DNA from: Aureobasidium sp. EXF-3400
Lineage: Eukaryota; Ascomycota; Dothideomycetes; Dothideales; Saccotheciaceae
Reading direction: 5' to 3'
NCBI GenBank assembly: GCA_024195585.1
Contig: SWBL01000127.1
Coordinates: forward strand, 62,001-126,000
Length of the DNA: 64,000 nucleotides
In this document: piece after piece, positions 20,830-32,607 of the stretch
Layout of the letters: each line of letters opens with the position of its first letter
How positions within the stretch are numbered: position 1 is the stretch's first letter
The notes under the pieces: model-generated
Seen by the model: the letters and a program-made list of their open reading frames with translations, nothing else
Told to the model about the DNA's origin: nothing
The model's database searches: none
Translations under genes and position numbers: made by a program

Positions 20830-21746
20830 TTCTGATTCTACGGTATGCCACACCTCACGCTCAATCGTGGAAGCGTGGTCAAATTCAAGTGATTGAGAAA
20901 TCAATCATGTGTTAAAAAACTATACTAGTCCCAGTCTTTACCTGCATTTGTGTTTCGTTCTGGACAGCATGAGCTGGCGTATTGTTTGCAATGATGACTT
21001 TCATCGACACTGTGCAAAGATATATGCTACAAATAGACAATCATCTTCTTCTTTTTTCCAACTTTTCAAAGTGCTTGCGAGAACATTTGTACTTCCTTCT
21101 GTCCAGTCCGGGGTCGACAGGCGAAGCTTTGTGGAGAGGAGCGGCAGACCCGTGTGCCACCCACGGAGCGACGGCAATGACGACACCTGGGACTCTATCT
21201 CCTTCTTCCAAATAGGTACGCTTCGTGCATCTCCAGATCTGGTATTCAATCCATCTTGAGCAGAATGCTCTACGACCGAGAGATGCGTGCGTGTTCTAAT
21301 TACGTTGAAGCTGCGTATCTGTCAACTTGCACTTGAATATTCGTCTTCGATATTGTATTCCTCCCAAAGTTTGACTCTACACATCGCTTGCCAGAGACTG
21401 TTCAAGTCGATTGCAGATTTGCTTTTGCTGACTTGACCCTTGAGGTTGACCTGACCACACACCACGCGGCTTGCGCGATCGAAAGATTCTGTAGATCATC
21501 ACCAATTGCTGCTTCAAATACTCCACACATATCGCACGCGCCGCTGACGGCCTACACACCTAATCTCCGCATCTTTGTACTTTTTGGACACAACTCCGAA
21601 CCTTGCCTGGCTCGTTAGACTGGAGAAGGCTGGCTCTCACTACGTCAAGGATCTTCAGTTCATGTTGTGGTTATTTATTACCTTGAGTTCTCGCGTCTCT
21701 GCGCTTGCGCTTTAGCCTGACGAAAACCAATAGACATATTGCAAAC
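20830..21746. other. Intergenic region
   Basis: No protein-like frame on either strand. Promoter of the sugar transporter at the right end. Confidence 0.45.
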
Positions 21747-23523
21747 ATGGCTTTTTCACACACCGGCTCCATTGGTGATCGATTGACTGGCAAAGCGCTG
21801 GAAATAGGCGTTTGTGCTACTGCGTCGGCCGGATTTCTACTTTTCGGATATGGTAAGTCTGCACAAATATTTTCTCTGGTCCCATCATCTCTAACCCTTC
21901 ATAGACCAAGGTGTCATGAGTGGTATCATCACAGAACCTGGATTTCTAGCCGTGTTTCCAAAAATGAACAGCAATTACAAGAAAGGAGCTATTCAAGCCC
22001 TTGTTGTGGCCATCTACGAGATCGGATGTCTCCTGGGCTCTTTCTTCATCATTGGATATGGTGATAAGCTCGGTAGAAGACGCGCAGTCCTCGTGGGTGC
22101 CTTGATTATGCTTGTCGGAACAGCTATACAGGCTTCATCCACCACACTCGCCCAATTGATCGTAGGACGGTACTATATTTTCCCGCTAGCAATGACAACC
22201 CACAGTATGCTGAATTCATGACAGAATCGTTACTGGCGCTGGAAATGGCATGAATACATCTAGTATACCGATCTGGCAGGCAGAGATGGCACCCCCCAAA
22301 ATTCGTGGTTTTCTCGTACTCTTCGAAGGCGCACTCATCACAGGCGGAGTAATGCTCAGTTATTGGATAAATTACGGCTTCTGGTTTTCAATGGCGCTTC
22401 CCTATCGCCTTCCAGTAAAGTGTTTTGCTCACGCGAATTAGAGGTCATGCTAACTGTACCCTCTTGCCAGGGCTTTCTTCGGCATCATACTTATCATTGG
22501 AATACTCGCGTTCCCGGAGTCACCTCGATGGCTGCTCAAGCACGGAAAGGAAAAGGAAGCTCTTCAAATCATGGCACGTCTCAGGCAGTCAGGTGTCGAG
22601 GATGAAGACTTGAAGAAGGAAGTCAATGAGATCAAGAAGATCAACGAGATCACAGCAGGCACGAAGCTTACCGTTAAAGAGTTTTTCTCGAACGGACCTG
22701 ATATGAATCTGTGGCGTGCTTCCGTCGCTTGCGCATCTCAAGCCTTCCAGCAGATCGGTGGGATTAACCTGGTCACCTATTGTAAGCCAATAACAGTCTC
22801 TCAGCGATGATCGTGTCGCTAATCGCTGATCCTATAGATGCCACTGTGGTTTTCGAGAATTCTCTGGGTTTCAATCCGACGTTCGCCAGGCTCTTGACTG
22901 GTGTTCTGGGTACAGAATACTTCCTCGCTGCTTTGGTTGCTCTTTTCGTTGTGGACCGTCTCGGTAGACGCCGACTCATGATGTGGAACGCTGGAGGAAT
23001 GGGTCTCGCCATGATGGTAGCCGGCATTGGCCTCTCCACAGGCACCAAAAGCGGTGCATACGCAGCGACCGTCATGATCTTCCTCTTCAACACTTTCTTC
23101 GCCATTGGTTGGCTTGGAATTACCTGGCTTTACCCAGCAGAAGTCACACCCATTCGTATCCGAGCCGAAGCCAACGGACTCTCGACATCAGCGAACTGGC
23201 TGTTCAATTACGCCGTTGTGCAGCTTTCGCCAATCATGATCAACTCAATTGCGTGGAAGACTTACTTTGTCTTCATGTGCTTCAATTTTGCTTTCATCCC
23301 TGTCGTCTACTATACCTTCGTTGAGACCAACGGATACAAACTCGAGGCGATGGATGAGATATTTCACACTGCTCATCAGAATGGTGAGAGCCCCGTCAAG
23401 GTTGAGAAGAGAGTCCGCAAAGGCAATACTGATGTATTGGGGGATTTGGAGAAGAGGTCGTCTGTAGGAAGCAACAGCGAAAAATTGGAGGATGAAAAGA
23501 AAGAGGACGCGAACGCAGGGTAG
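21747..23523 (+). pseudogene. MFS sugar transporter, otherwise complete but with an internal frame break
   Basis: Five exons: 21747..21852, 21905..22169, 22225..22414, 22471..22781, 22838..23523; introns 52-56 nt. Sugar-porter marks: GFLLFGYDQGVMSGI, GDKLGRRRAVLVGA, RIVTGAGNGMNTSSIPIWQAE, PESPRWLLKHGKE, QQIGGINLVTYY, VDRLGRRRLMMW, and PAEVTPIRIRAEA. Splice phases agree everywhere except in exon 3: after YWINYGFWF the conserved WRFPIAFQ is encoded one base out of frame (about 22385..22395), and several codons usually found between are missing. The downstream donor and acceptor fit the WRFPIAFQ frame. So the gene carries a small deletion with frameshift. C-terminus acidic/basic, cytosolic. Confidence 0.75.
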
Positions 23524-23991
23524 AACCTGTACCTCTCAGATCGCATGCAGCAATGCTTGATATTGACCTAGTCAGTCTTGCAAAACAATGCTACAGGCTT
23601 CGGAATCTGTCTCACCGACATCCCGAGACATACCTCTGTGCTTCGTATGCGACACAAACAGAGCAGAATGTCTCAGGTGACCTTTGTGATGTCTTGCTGC
23701 GATCAGCTTGGAGTCATGCTTTCGTTTCCATTGGGTCTTCCAATACAGAAAACAAAGTACAGCAAAACTGGCTTTAGAAGTATTGACGTGCGCACACATA
23801 CTTATTTGCTAATCACAATATTCTCAATATAAGTTCCTTGATATACTAGGTATGATAGCTAGATTCAGTATAATATAAAGAGTATAGTAGGAAATAAGTT
23901 TTGTAAGATTAGCAGTAGAAATGAGAGAATTTTGAGCAAGTAGAATCGTATGACAAAGGAAACAGATTTTTCATCTGGAAGCAAGACATCT
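23524..23991. other. Intergenic region
   Basis: Convergent 3' ends; A+T rises at 23830..23950 (ataatataaagagtatag), compatible with terminators. No gene seen. Confidence 0.45.
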
Positions 23992-26900
23992 CTATGACGA
24001 GACGGTTCCATTTCCGCCGGAGATGATTGCCAACGGGTAACAAGCTTGGACGGGAGCTCCGGTAACGGTGTACTTGATGTTTGTGTTGTTCTGGAGAGAG
24101 TCCAAGCCGGACTGATCGTTGATGATGAAGATCCTGCTATCAGCGCCGTTGCTAAAGTCACACAAGACCAGACTATAAACATCTTGCTTGGTCGATACTG
24201 CAAAGTATACAGATGGGGTGTCGTTTGCATTGTCGTAGTCAATCGGCGACAAAGCGATAGCATCAGCGGTTTTGGGAACATCCGAACCCAAGCTGAGTCT
24301 GATTCGACTCACGTTGTATGTCGCCATTTCATCGGGGTAGTAGTGAAGGACGCGTTCCTCATCGTCACCGACGATGATACTCTGCGACTCTGCAAAGAGT
24401 CCAGCGTCACTCGGAGATCCAGGGACCAAGCTGCTTGGGTAAAGATTTCCATCGGTGCCTGGAACAACCTGGAAAGTGTTTTGAATATCAATCAGAGTGT
24501 TGAAAGTGATGCCGTCTTCGGATTGCTGATCGGCGGAGAGAGCAAGTGCGTCAGTAGTATCATCCTCAAATTCAGCACCATCGGCAGTGCTTGAGTCGTC
24601 GGAGACTACATCATCAGTCTCGTCGGCATTGTCTGTATCGTCGAATGTATCTTCTGTATCATCAGCCATGACTTCGTCAACATCATCAGAAGCAGGCATG
24701 GTGGAATTGTCACGACGGAAGAAGACAGATCGACGACGCTCATTTGCAGCAGTGGAGACCTCCGGTGTCGTTGTCGGATTAGAAATGGAGTCTTCTGTTG
24801 CTGTTGGCGTACTTGACTGATTGCTTGGGGTTTCAGCATCAGCCGTGGGCGCTGCTACTCCGGTAATTGTTGAAGCATCTCCAGTGGTTATTGAAGCGTC
24901 TCCAGTGGTGACTGAAGCATTATCGGTTGTCGCAGAAGCATTATCGGTTGTCACAGAAGCATCGTCTGTGGTCGCCGAAGCATTGTCTGTAGTCGCCGAA
25001 GCATTGTCTGTGGTCGCCGAAGCATTTTCAGTTGGCGTTGAGGCGTTGTCGGTCGTCGCTGAAGCATCGTTCGTAGTCGTCGAAGCATTATCAGTAGTCG
25101 CAGAAGCGTTATCAGTAGTTGCAGAAGTGTTGTCTGTGGTCGCAGAAGCGTTGTCTGTGGTCGCAGAAGCATTGTCAGAAGTGGCTGGCGTGCTTGGTCC
25201 GAAGCTAGGAATCATTAGCTGTGACCATCTCGTTTCGTGGGGATCGGATCACTTACGTCTTGCAGCCCTGCAAGAGAGGAGGGGAATCGTAGTGATTCAA
25301 CGTGAAAGTCTTCAATCCCAGGAAGTCAAAGTTGACATCGTTTTGAACTTGTCAAAAGTCAGCGCTTGCACAAAGCCTTACACTTTTCGTACCACCTACG
25401 ATTGGCGAAATACTCGATGCCATTGTTGCAAGTATCACTTGCCGGTGCAACATTTGCGGTGCTTGCGGCGACTGTCAGATTGCCGTAGAGACTGGGCTGT
25501 TCGATGAGCGAGATGGCTCTCTTCAGGCTGATGGCGGGGATCTCGAAGCCACAGTTGATTGCAATGGGCAAAGCCAATTTGACAGAAGCAGCGACTTTGC
25601 CGCTAGCCTCGAATCGCTTTTCGAACGTGGGAGTAAAGCCAGTGACGCCAGATTTGCTCGCTCCATCTTGGTTAAACAAATCAAGAGTTGCTTGGAAGCT
25701 GGGAATGGTCATGACAACACCAACGAGTGCTTCTCCTTCGGCAGAAACCTCGACAGTGCTGACAGCGTCAACGCTAAGGTACACACCAGCAGAGAAGACA
25801 CCCTTGACCGCAACACCAACTTCGGGAAGAGGTGCTCTGATCAAAGCCTTGGTCTTGGTATCCGCATACTGAGCGTGAGCAACCAGACCGAGGTTGACTC
25901 CGGCTTCGAGATTAGCGTTGAGATTAGCAGTAAGTCCATGGAGGCCATCGAGGACGTTGAACTTTGCCTGCCCGGCCATGGCAACATGCCCTTTAACGCC
26001 ACAGTCAACACAGTAAATGGTCGCGTCTGCGCTGGCATTTCCTGACGCTGAGGTCTTGCTCTTTGAGTAGATCTCTGCCGCCTTGCCCCAGGGTGAGTCA
26101 GCGGTCGCGTCAGGGCCAAAGTTGAAGTCCTTAGAGCCACTGATTGAAGGATCGAGTTCAGTCTGCTTTGCAATGAAGTCTCCAACAACTGGAATGTGGC
26201 GGATTCCTGTGGCGACAAGACGAATGGGGGCAGTGGTGACATGCACAACAACCTTGGTTACCTTTACTAGAGTCTGTGAGGAGTCAGCATCTCGGTGCGT
26301 GTGTCATCATCTAGTTGCTTACATGTACGATGGCTTTGAAAAGATTGAACCTACGCTTCTCGAGCATCACGGAGCGCTTAGACAACTGCGCACTATCCTC
26401 AGCATCGGTAAGATCAGTTGAGTCCACTGAAGCATCAGGCAGGAAGTCTGCGAGGCTTGACCCATCATCCGATACAGAGCTGAAGCCAAGATAACCAATA
26501 GCGTCGTCAAGCTCGGCGTCAAAGTTAGAATCACCACAGTTTGCAGCGGGGAGGCCATCAATCGTGAATGAGGGTGCATTACCACAAGCTGACCCGCCAG
26601 TAGTGCCTGTGGTTGTGTTGTTCGCTGCAGAGGATGATGTCGACCCCGAGTACGGTAAGCTTGAGTTGTTGTTTGATAAATCTTGCGAGGATCCAGAGAA
26701 TGAGGAACTGGTGCCGTCGTTCGACGAACCGGAGGAAGATCTAGAACTGGCAGAACCAGAGCCGTTGCCGGAAGTGATGTTCTGGGCAGAGTTGCTTGCA
26801 GGATAGTATGTACCCCATTGCAAGTCAACCTCGTGCAGAGCGCTTTCAACTGCAAGTTCAGTTTCAACCTTGGCAAGGATAGACAGAGAGTCTGCCAAAG

Positions 26901-27735
26901 TCTCCAGTGCATCAACCAGCCAGAAAGTTCGTTGCTGATCGGATGAACCGTGACATCCGTCCGTGTAGGTGACAAGAACGAAACCAGAAGAAGAGGCGGA
27001 CCATGTGCTTGACGCAAAATTGAAAGCTTCAGAAGATGCGAAAGTGACCATGATTCCATCGTTGGAGCAGGAAGTATTTGCCACAAACGATGAGTGATCT
27101 AAGACAACAGACTCGTACATCATTGTCGTCGAAAGAGAAGCATAGAGGTGCTGGATAGAAGGATCAGAAACACCACCAGAAGTGTAATAGAGATTGGAAC
27201 TGTTCGAAGGTGCCAAATTGTGGATGTCATCCACGGGATAGTCCCAGTGAACTGCTGGTAGAAGAGTGGATGCGCCATAGGATGCAGATAGGGTTGATGA
27301 TGCTGCCAGGGCAAAAGGAGCTTGCGCATTGACATTTGAGCTAACAGAGGATGTATCGGTAACAGTGGAGCCAGGAGCACAGGCAGGGACTGTCGTGGTG
27401 ATGACCACTGTCTGCAAGCCGACAGGTGACGAGTCGGCAGCAATGGTCTCGGCGATTAACGTTGTGGTTGAGCTTGGCTGCTGCGCGACGGTAACGAAAG
27501 AAGGGTTGCTTGCAACTTCGATAGACGAACTGCTGCCGGAAACGCTTTCCAGATCGATAACATCAACAAGGCTCACAGGCTCAAGACTGGAAGCTGCATT
27601 CGGGGCGATGACCATGGTAGTCGTGTGGTTGGTATAAGCACCAGGGGATGTCGAATTGAAGTTCACTTCTTTGGCGGAAACGCAGGCAGTCAAGCCTAGC
27701 GCGAGACTGCCTAACATTGAACGAGCTCCGACCAT
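23992..27735 (-). CDS. Large secreted Ser/Thr-rich repeat protein (DUF7029/DUF7223-like), 1196 aa
   Basis: Four exons, 26323..27735, 25400..26273, 25257..25347 and 23992..25204; introns of about 50 nt with GT-AG ends and phases that sum to 1197 codons. Residues 1-20 are a signal peptide (ARSMLGSLALGLTACVSA). The N-terminal third contains a domain around residues 180-310 ending SGFVLVTYTDGCHG...RTFWLV, which resembles DUF7029; a Ser/Gly-rich linker follows. The centre (from about residue 460: FNLFKAIVH, GDFIAKQTELD, a Cys-containing YCVDCGVKGH segment) resembles DUF7223. The 4th exon starts with about 15 heptads of DNASATT type, then an acidic stretch and a C-terminal domain ending near QACYPLAIISGG. 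No GPI signal seen. Likely an extracellular or wall-associated protein; domain names are from memory of the families. Confidence 0.8.
24862..25176. repeat. 21-bp minisatellite encoding about 15 DNASATT heptads
   Basis: In-frame coding repeat inside the last exon of the secreted protein. Most units keep N-A-S or N-T-S, an N-glycosylation sequon, and several Thr and Ser for O-glycosylation. Third-base variation between units shows the array is not freshly duplicated. Confidence 0.85.
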
Positions 27736-28283
27736 TATGAACAACAGGAACAATAAAAATGAGCGGACGCTTCAAGAATGAAGCAATATCGAGAAAGGAA
27801 GTCACTTTGATGTTTGAGAACATGGTACATACCCTCGCCATACTTATAAATAAATCCGTTCTATGATTGCTGAGTGCTTGGAGTCAGGTGCTGCTTCAGC
27901 TGGTCTGCTTGATATGATCCAGATGTCTTTCGCCGGACCGTTCTCGAACTGATCATAGCTGGAGAACGCCATGTAATTTCACAGATGTGTTCCAACAAGA
28001 TGTGAGGCTCAAGCTGGAAACGGTGACAGGGCTCAGCTCATCCGCGAAACGAAGAACTAATGGCAATGAACAAAGGTAACAGAGACCTTCTATGAGGAAG
28101 CCAGGCCCGGAAGGTGCAGCTGAGGAGTCGGATCATTCAGTCTCCGAGTCCGAACGCGCGCACTAGCCTGCAAGGAGTTGTCAGTGATTTCCACAGATCT
28201 GACCGTGCAAAACCTTCTGCCAAGCTATCCCCCAAGCGGAGCCGCGGGGTCAAGCCTCGCCAAGCCACGGGACGTGCTAGGAG
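27736..28283. other. Intergenic region, promoter of the secreted protein
   Basis: No gene seen. A TATA-like cttataaataaa lies at about 27843..27853, about 110 bases upstream of the start on the minus strand. Confidence 0.45.
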
Positions 28284-29400
28284 TTAAGCTTCGAGAATGT
28301 GGCAGTTCGGTGTCCTCAGGTGCAGCTGCTCCACCCTTGCTTTCTTCCAGAGTTCGTATGCCAAATAAAACTTGAAGACCAAATCGGATTGGATGTGAAG
28401 CTCGCCAAATTCGCCTCTCTGCAGAGCCTTACCATCTTCGGAGACCAGGCGGATTCGGGACGCGGCAGTCACACGACCTTGAGGTGAGATATCAGAGAAG
28501 AAATGGATGGACTCGATACCATCCCAGTAAGGCCAAGTGAAACAGCCAGATGCCTCACTCATGCCCCAAGCAGTCATAAACCCTGCTCTTGGAAAGAGTT
28601 GTCTGGATTCTTCGATCAGTAAGGATGTCACTATATCTCCGCCAGGCATTATAAGTCTTACTGAGCTCTTGTCTCTAAACTCGAACCCAGGCGTTGCAAC
28701 GACCGCGTGTAGCTGAGCAGGCAGATGAACGAGTTCGGACGTTCCTTCCTCCTCCATAGCATCGAGAAATCTGACGGGATCGAAAGTGCGGCCTGTCAGG
28801 ACCACAGTAGCTCCATCATACCAAGCTTTGAGTGCACATCCAGGTGCAATGACTCGAAAGTTGGTAGTCTGCAAAGCTCTCTTGGCTCACGTGTTGCCAG
28901 GAGGGCTCCAAATCTGCTGTGAGACGACGCTTTGGATCCAGCCGCGAATGTCTCTTATACAGCCCTTAGGGATGCCGCTCGTGTAGACAATTAAAGCGTC
29001 ACGATCCGTATCATCGTGTCGCGCATCTTTGATTCTTGCCGAAGCCACTTGGTCTGTCACTGGTGAACACAAGTCTGCAAAAGGTAGCCAAGAGCCGGCG
29101 TTCGAAGATATAGATCTGTCGCTCAGCAACAGTTTGACCCTGTCCTGAAGATCAAGAGGTTCGAGCGCTTGCTCCGCGGCAGACACTCCTTCAGTATTTT
29201 CGACTACGATGACGGAAGGCTGCAGATCGATATTCTTGCGCCTAAGCTCATCATGGCGAGGCTTGTTGAGCATATTGGCGTCTAAGCAAGCAATGGCGTT
29301 CTTGGAAATGATGTATGCTGAAAGTAACAGAAGCCATACCACGGAATTTGGTATCAAAGCGATGATTCTTGAGCCTGGGCGCGAAATATTCTGAGACAGC
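28284..29400 (-). pseudogene. Relic of an AMP-forming acyl-CoA synthetase / adenylation domain
   Basis: Reading right to left: SRPGSRIIALIPNSVVWLL and LDANMLNKPRHDELRR (start of the domain), then the phosphate-binding loop reduced to IVYTSGIPKGC, lacking about three residues of the usual TSGTSG-x-PKG. An in-frame TGA stands at 28887..28889, followed in the same frame by QTTNF, GATVVLTGRTFDPVRFLDAM, GAGFMTAWGMSE-type core (FMTAWGMSEASG) and GEFGELHIQSDLVFKFYL. The C-terminal subdomain with the GD and catalytic Lys is missing. The N-terminal ~50 residues are also not found. Non-functional. Confidence 0.82.
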
Positions 29401-29847
29401 CTCTTAGTCAGGAAGATAGAAACGCTGTTGAATTGGCGATGAGTCCATCATAAACAGCCGGTTTTCGTCTCCGCGGTGTTAGACGATTGTTGCTACATGC
29501 GCACCACTTCTGACAGATGATCATCCGACTGTTCTCGAGACACGACAGCAAGACTGTCTATATCCCGGAACAAGCCACTTTCGATACATGAAAATAAAGA
29601 ATCATGTGAAGACGACAGGGGTCGCCCGCACACGTCTGCCTTGCGTACCATGTGCGATCATGACAAGCCAATGTTATCGTTTCTGCCGAGCGTGCACAGA
29701 GAGTAAAACCATCGAAAAAGCTCTGCAAGGAGCATGAAGAATGAGCGAAGCGTTTTGTGCCCTGGGGTGTCAGCCTGAAAAGCATCGTGTTCACGACACT
29801 ATCATACTGGCAGTTGAAGTAGGTCTGACACAAAATATCATTTGCAT
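29401..29847. other. Intergenic region
   Basis: Degenerate sequence upstream of the ligase relic and 3' region of the DUF3632 gene; nothing recognised. Confidence 0.4.
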
Positions 29848-30747
29848 CTAAGCCCGCTGCTCAATCCTTTCCATCTCCTCAGCTGCCTCTCTTGCAAGAC
29901 CTCGACAGTGGTCGTCAATGTCCATCTGTTCCGCTAATGCTGCAAACCTCTGTTTGGCCTGCGACCATATCTGAGGGGACACTCCGTCCCTACTCGCGAC
30001 TTGGCTCTCCTCGACGGTTTTCTCCTTGAAGCAGAGATCATACAGCACTTCTCCGCTGATCAGGATCCACACCGCTGCAGGAGGAATGTACATCTTCCAC
30101 TCATCGGCCATCTCTCTGGTTTCATCGAAAGGCTGCAATATGTTATCAAAGGCCCTGTCCGCATAGAACAGACTGCTGGACTTTTCTCTTTGCATCCACG
30201 TCGCGGCGAAGGTGTGAGAATTGAGATGGCCAGGGGCTTGGGCATGCCATTCCGCATATGTTGAGCCTTCGGTTTGCAGGTCTAGATCTGTGAATCTTGT
30301 TAGACGACAATTCTGAGGACAGGGTATTGAAAACCATTTACCAAGGCCATGTTCGAAGAAAATCCAGCCAAAATCATGTAGCTCACGAAAGATTACTCTT
30401 CCACCATGTGTCACCACATACCCAGCCTTGTTAACCACATCTGGCAATTGCTTGATCGCAACAATCAGGTCAACCAATTGCTGAGTGTGAGAAGCACCGA
30501 ACCATCTTGACGCATCGGCGAAGACGCCCCAGACAAAACTTACGCTAGTTCGGTGGCCAGAAACCAAGGAGTTGAGATAGATATCGTTGATCTTCTTAGA
30601 GGTGGCAAAACCTGAGGCTTCATGATTCAGCAGTGACTCCAGAGCTGCGATGACCAGATGATCCTCTTTTTTCTCAACAGGATCTTTCGTCCACTTTTCG
30701 ATTGATTCGTGTCTGGCCTCAACCCAAGAAGACACAGTGGTGTACAT
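29848..30747 (-). CDS. DUF3632 protein, 281 aa after splicing
   Basis: The whole 299-codon frame is open, but 30288..30341 has every mark of an intron: GTAAAT donor, CTAAC branch point, CACAG acceptor, 54 nt, a multiple of three. Removing it gives exons 30342..30747 and 29848..30287 and 281 residues. DUF3632 features are the WGVFADASRWF segment, a FAATWMQREKSS helix, PPAAVWILISGEVLYDLC, and the C-terminal W-x-x-AKQRFAALAEQ. No catalytic motif. Cytosolic by default; function of the family unknown. Confidence 0.82.
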   Translation of the reverse strand: MYTTVSSWVEARHESIEKWTKDPVEKKEDHLVIAALESLLNHEASGFATSKKINDIYLNSLVSGHRTSVSFVWGVFADASRWFGASHTQQLVDLIVAIKQLPDVVNKAGYVVTHGGRVIFRELHDFGWIFFEHGLGKWFSIPCPQNCRLTRFTDLDLQTEGSTYAEWHAQAPGHLNSHTFAATWMQREKSSSLFYADRAFDNILQPFDETREMADEWKMYIPPAAVWILISGEVLYDLCFKEKTVEESQVASRDGVSPQIWSQAKQRFAALAEQMDIDDHCRGLAREAAEEMERIEQRA

Positions 30748-31344
30748 GGTTGAAGACGATGATTGTCCGGTCCTCGGATACCTCGAGTAATGGCCTAGTT
30801 GACGTTTCGAGGCTTCAAAATGGAAATTACGACGATGAGAATCAGACTAGAAGTTTTGAAAATTTCCGAGGTCAGTTCGTGGTTTTGTTCCCACGTGAAA
30901 AGGGGATGGCGTGCGGTGAACGTTTTGGGAAGGATTGAGTCACGAGAGGGACGATATCTTGGCTATTGATCCTACCTGAATCCTAGACATACTCAGAACG
31001 GACATCAGTCTGTTATTTTGCGATCAGTTATGCTTTTGTACCTGCCTATGCATGGGCGGTGTACTCGACTGAGAGGCCATAGTTGGAAGGGTCGATACGG
31101 TGATATCGAGCGTAGAGCACGGAGTCTCAGATCGGCGAAACTTCTATCCCGAGCGGCCAAAAGTGGTGTCATGGTGCTCCTCGTTTGACCACCAACAATG
31201 CTGTAGTCTTGCCTCCGGGAATAGGTCTGCAAGAAACTCGTTTTCTAGATGTATCGTCGGCGGGGTTTGGTATAGGTAAGCGATGAAAGAAGTTGTATGA
31301 TTAAAAGTTATGGATATTCAAAAGCCGTCAACTCGGCACCATCA
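30748..31344. other. Intergenic region
   Basis: Promoter of the DUF3632 gene and 3' region of the transporter; no gene seen. Confidence 0.45.
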
Positions 31345-32607
31345 TTATGCAATATGTGCTCCCCATTTGATACCGTTCTCGGTCTTGTCCTCATCTTTTC
31401 CAGGCCACATGATTTCTCCCTTCCACACAGCTCTGATGTTGGCGATTGCGCAGACAATCCACATGATAACCAGTCCAACAGTCAAGGCACTACATACACC
31501 GTTGATGCCCGCACTTTCCAGAACAGCTCCGGTCTGGATTGAAGCAAGTGTAAGACCAGCATTAGGGAATACAAAGGCCCACCAGTTCAGAGTAAATGAC
31601 ATCTCCTTGACGCCGGCAAGAACCGAGACTAACGAGACGCAGAAGAACCAGAAGGAGAAGAGGATCACAAAGAATCCTGCGAGAATGCCAATAACTTTGA
31701 TCACATCTCCTATTGGAAGTGTAGTGATGCCAAACAATTCAGTGTCGCCGAATACTTTGGGAGCTTGCCGACCAAGCGAGATGAGGGCATGCGCAGTGTA
31801 ACCAGCTGGTCCTACACTGACAAACATGCCAGGTCTAGTGGGCGGGTCTGGTAATGCGCTGACCATCAATCTCTGTGTGTACATGGCGTACATCATAAGA
31901 GCAACACACCATCCAGCACCTTGAAGCATGATAGCACCGAACCAAATTTTGACAGCGGCGTCGTGTGGTTGATACGGAACCAGAGTTTGAGCTAGAGGGC
32001 CAACCACAAGCAGAGGATAGATTGGAAAGATCCAAGCAGGCATCGCATTATTGACCTTGAGACGCTCCAGCTGGAATAACACGTAGTATTGTAAAACGCC
32101 GACAATAATCACCGCAGCGCAATACATCCAGAATAGAATCTCAAGAGCCTTGATGAGCCAGTGACCTACGCTCGGTGCGCCGAAAAGTTGCATACAGGTG
32201 AGAAGAAGAGCAACCGTCACCCAGTAACTCCCAACAAAGAGCGACTCAACCGGATGATGCAAAGAAGCAAGGAATCTGTCGGGTACCAAGACAAATCGTG
32301 TAGCGATGAGAGCATTGAACGCGATGAACAGAACCAGAGCCAGAATGAAGAAGATTTTACCAATGGTGTCTAGGCCGTGGAATCTATTCGGCGTATTGCC
32401 TATGACCACCGCGACAGCTGCCGTGGACATTGTGCATGCGAACCAAGGCCAGGTGAAGTGAGCGATGCGATCTCGCCATGTGACTATCTCTGGCGAATAG
32501 CCGTCGGAATCATTGCGAATGTGAGCCAATTCTGGGTCGTCGCACTCTCTATAGCCATTGCGCCTGTGATTGGATGTTGCCGTCACTGCCGATTCTGTGT
32601 CGGACAT
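31345..32607 (-). CDS. TDT-family transporter (malic acid / sulfite efflux type, SLAC1 fold), 420 aa
   Basis: Intronless frame with ATG at 32607. About 45 polar residues precede ten transmembrane helices. The first helix region FTWPWFACTMSTAAVAVVIG and the NTPNRFHGLDTIGKIFF that follows are typical of the fungal tellurite-resistance/dicarboxylate transporter family (Mae1 malate importer, Ssu1 sulfite pump). Other marks: FQLERLKVNNAMPAWIFPIYP and MYTQRLMVSALPDPPTRPGMFVSVGPAGYTA, and LNWWAFVFPNAGLTLA near the end. Plasma membrane expected. Mae1-like and Ssu1-like members cannot be told apart by eye; the PxFVSVGP segment favours a malate-type member. Intact. Confidence 0.9.
   Translation of the reverse strand: MSDTESAVTATSNHRRNGYRECDDPELAHIRNDSDGYSPEIVTWRDRIAHFTWPWFACTMSTAAVAVVIGNTPNRFHGLDTIGKIFFILALVLFIAFNALIATRFVLVPDRFLASLHHPVESLFVGSYWVTVALLLTCMQLFGAPSVGHWLIKALEILFWMYCAAVIIVGVLQYYVLFQLERLKVNNAMPAWIFPIYPLLVVGPLAQTLVPYQPHDAAVKIWFGAIMLQGAGWCVALMMYAMYTQRLMVSALPDPPTRPGMFVSVGPAGYTAHALISLGRQAPKVFGDTELFGITTLPIGDVIKVIGILAGFFVILFSFWFFCVSLVSVLAGVKEMSFTLNWWAFVFPNAGLTLASIQTGAVLESAGINGVCSALTVGLVIMWIVCAIANIRAVWKGEIMWPGKDEDKTENGIKWGAHIA

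Noticed and set aside
24821..25507. 228-codon plus-strand frame rich in SVVAEAL repeats
   Set aside because: It is the antisense of the DNASATT minisatellite and neighbouring exons of the secreted protein; repeats keep several frames open.
28284..29400. A secondary-metabolite gene cluster around the AMP ligase
   Set aside because: No PKS, NRPS, P450 or methyltransferase neighbours; the ligase itself is a fragment.
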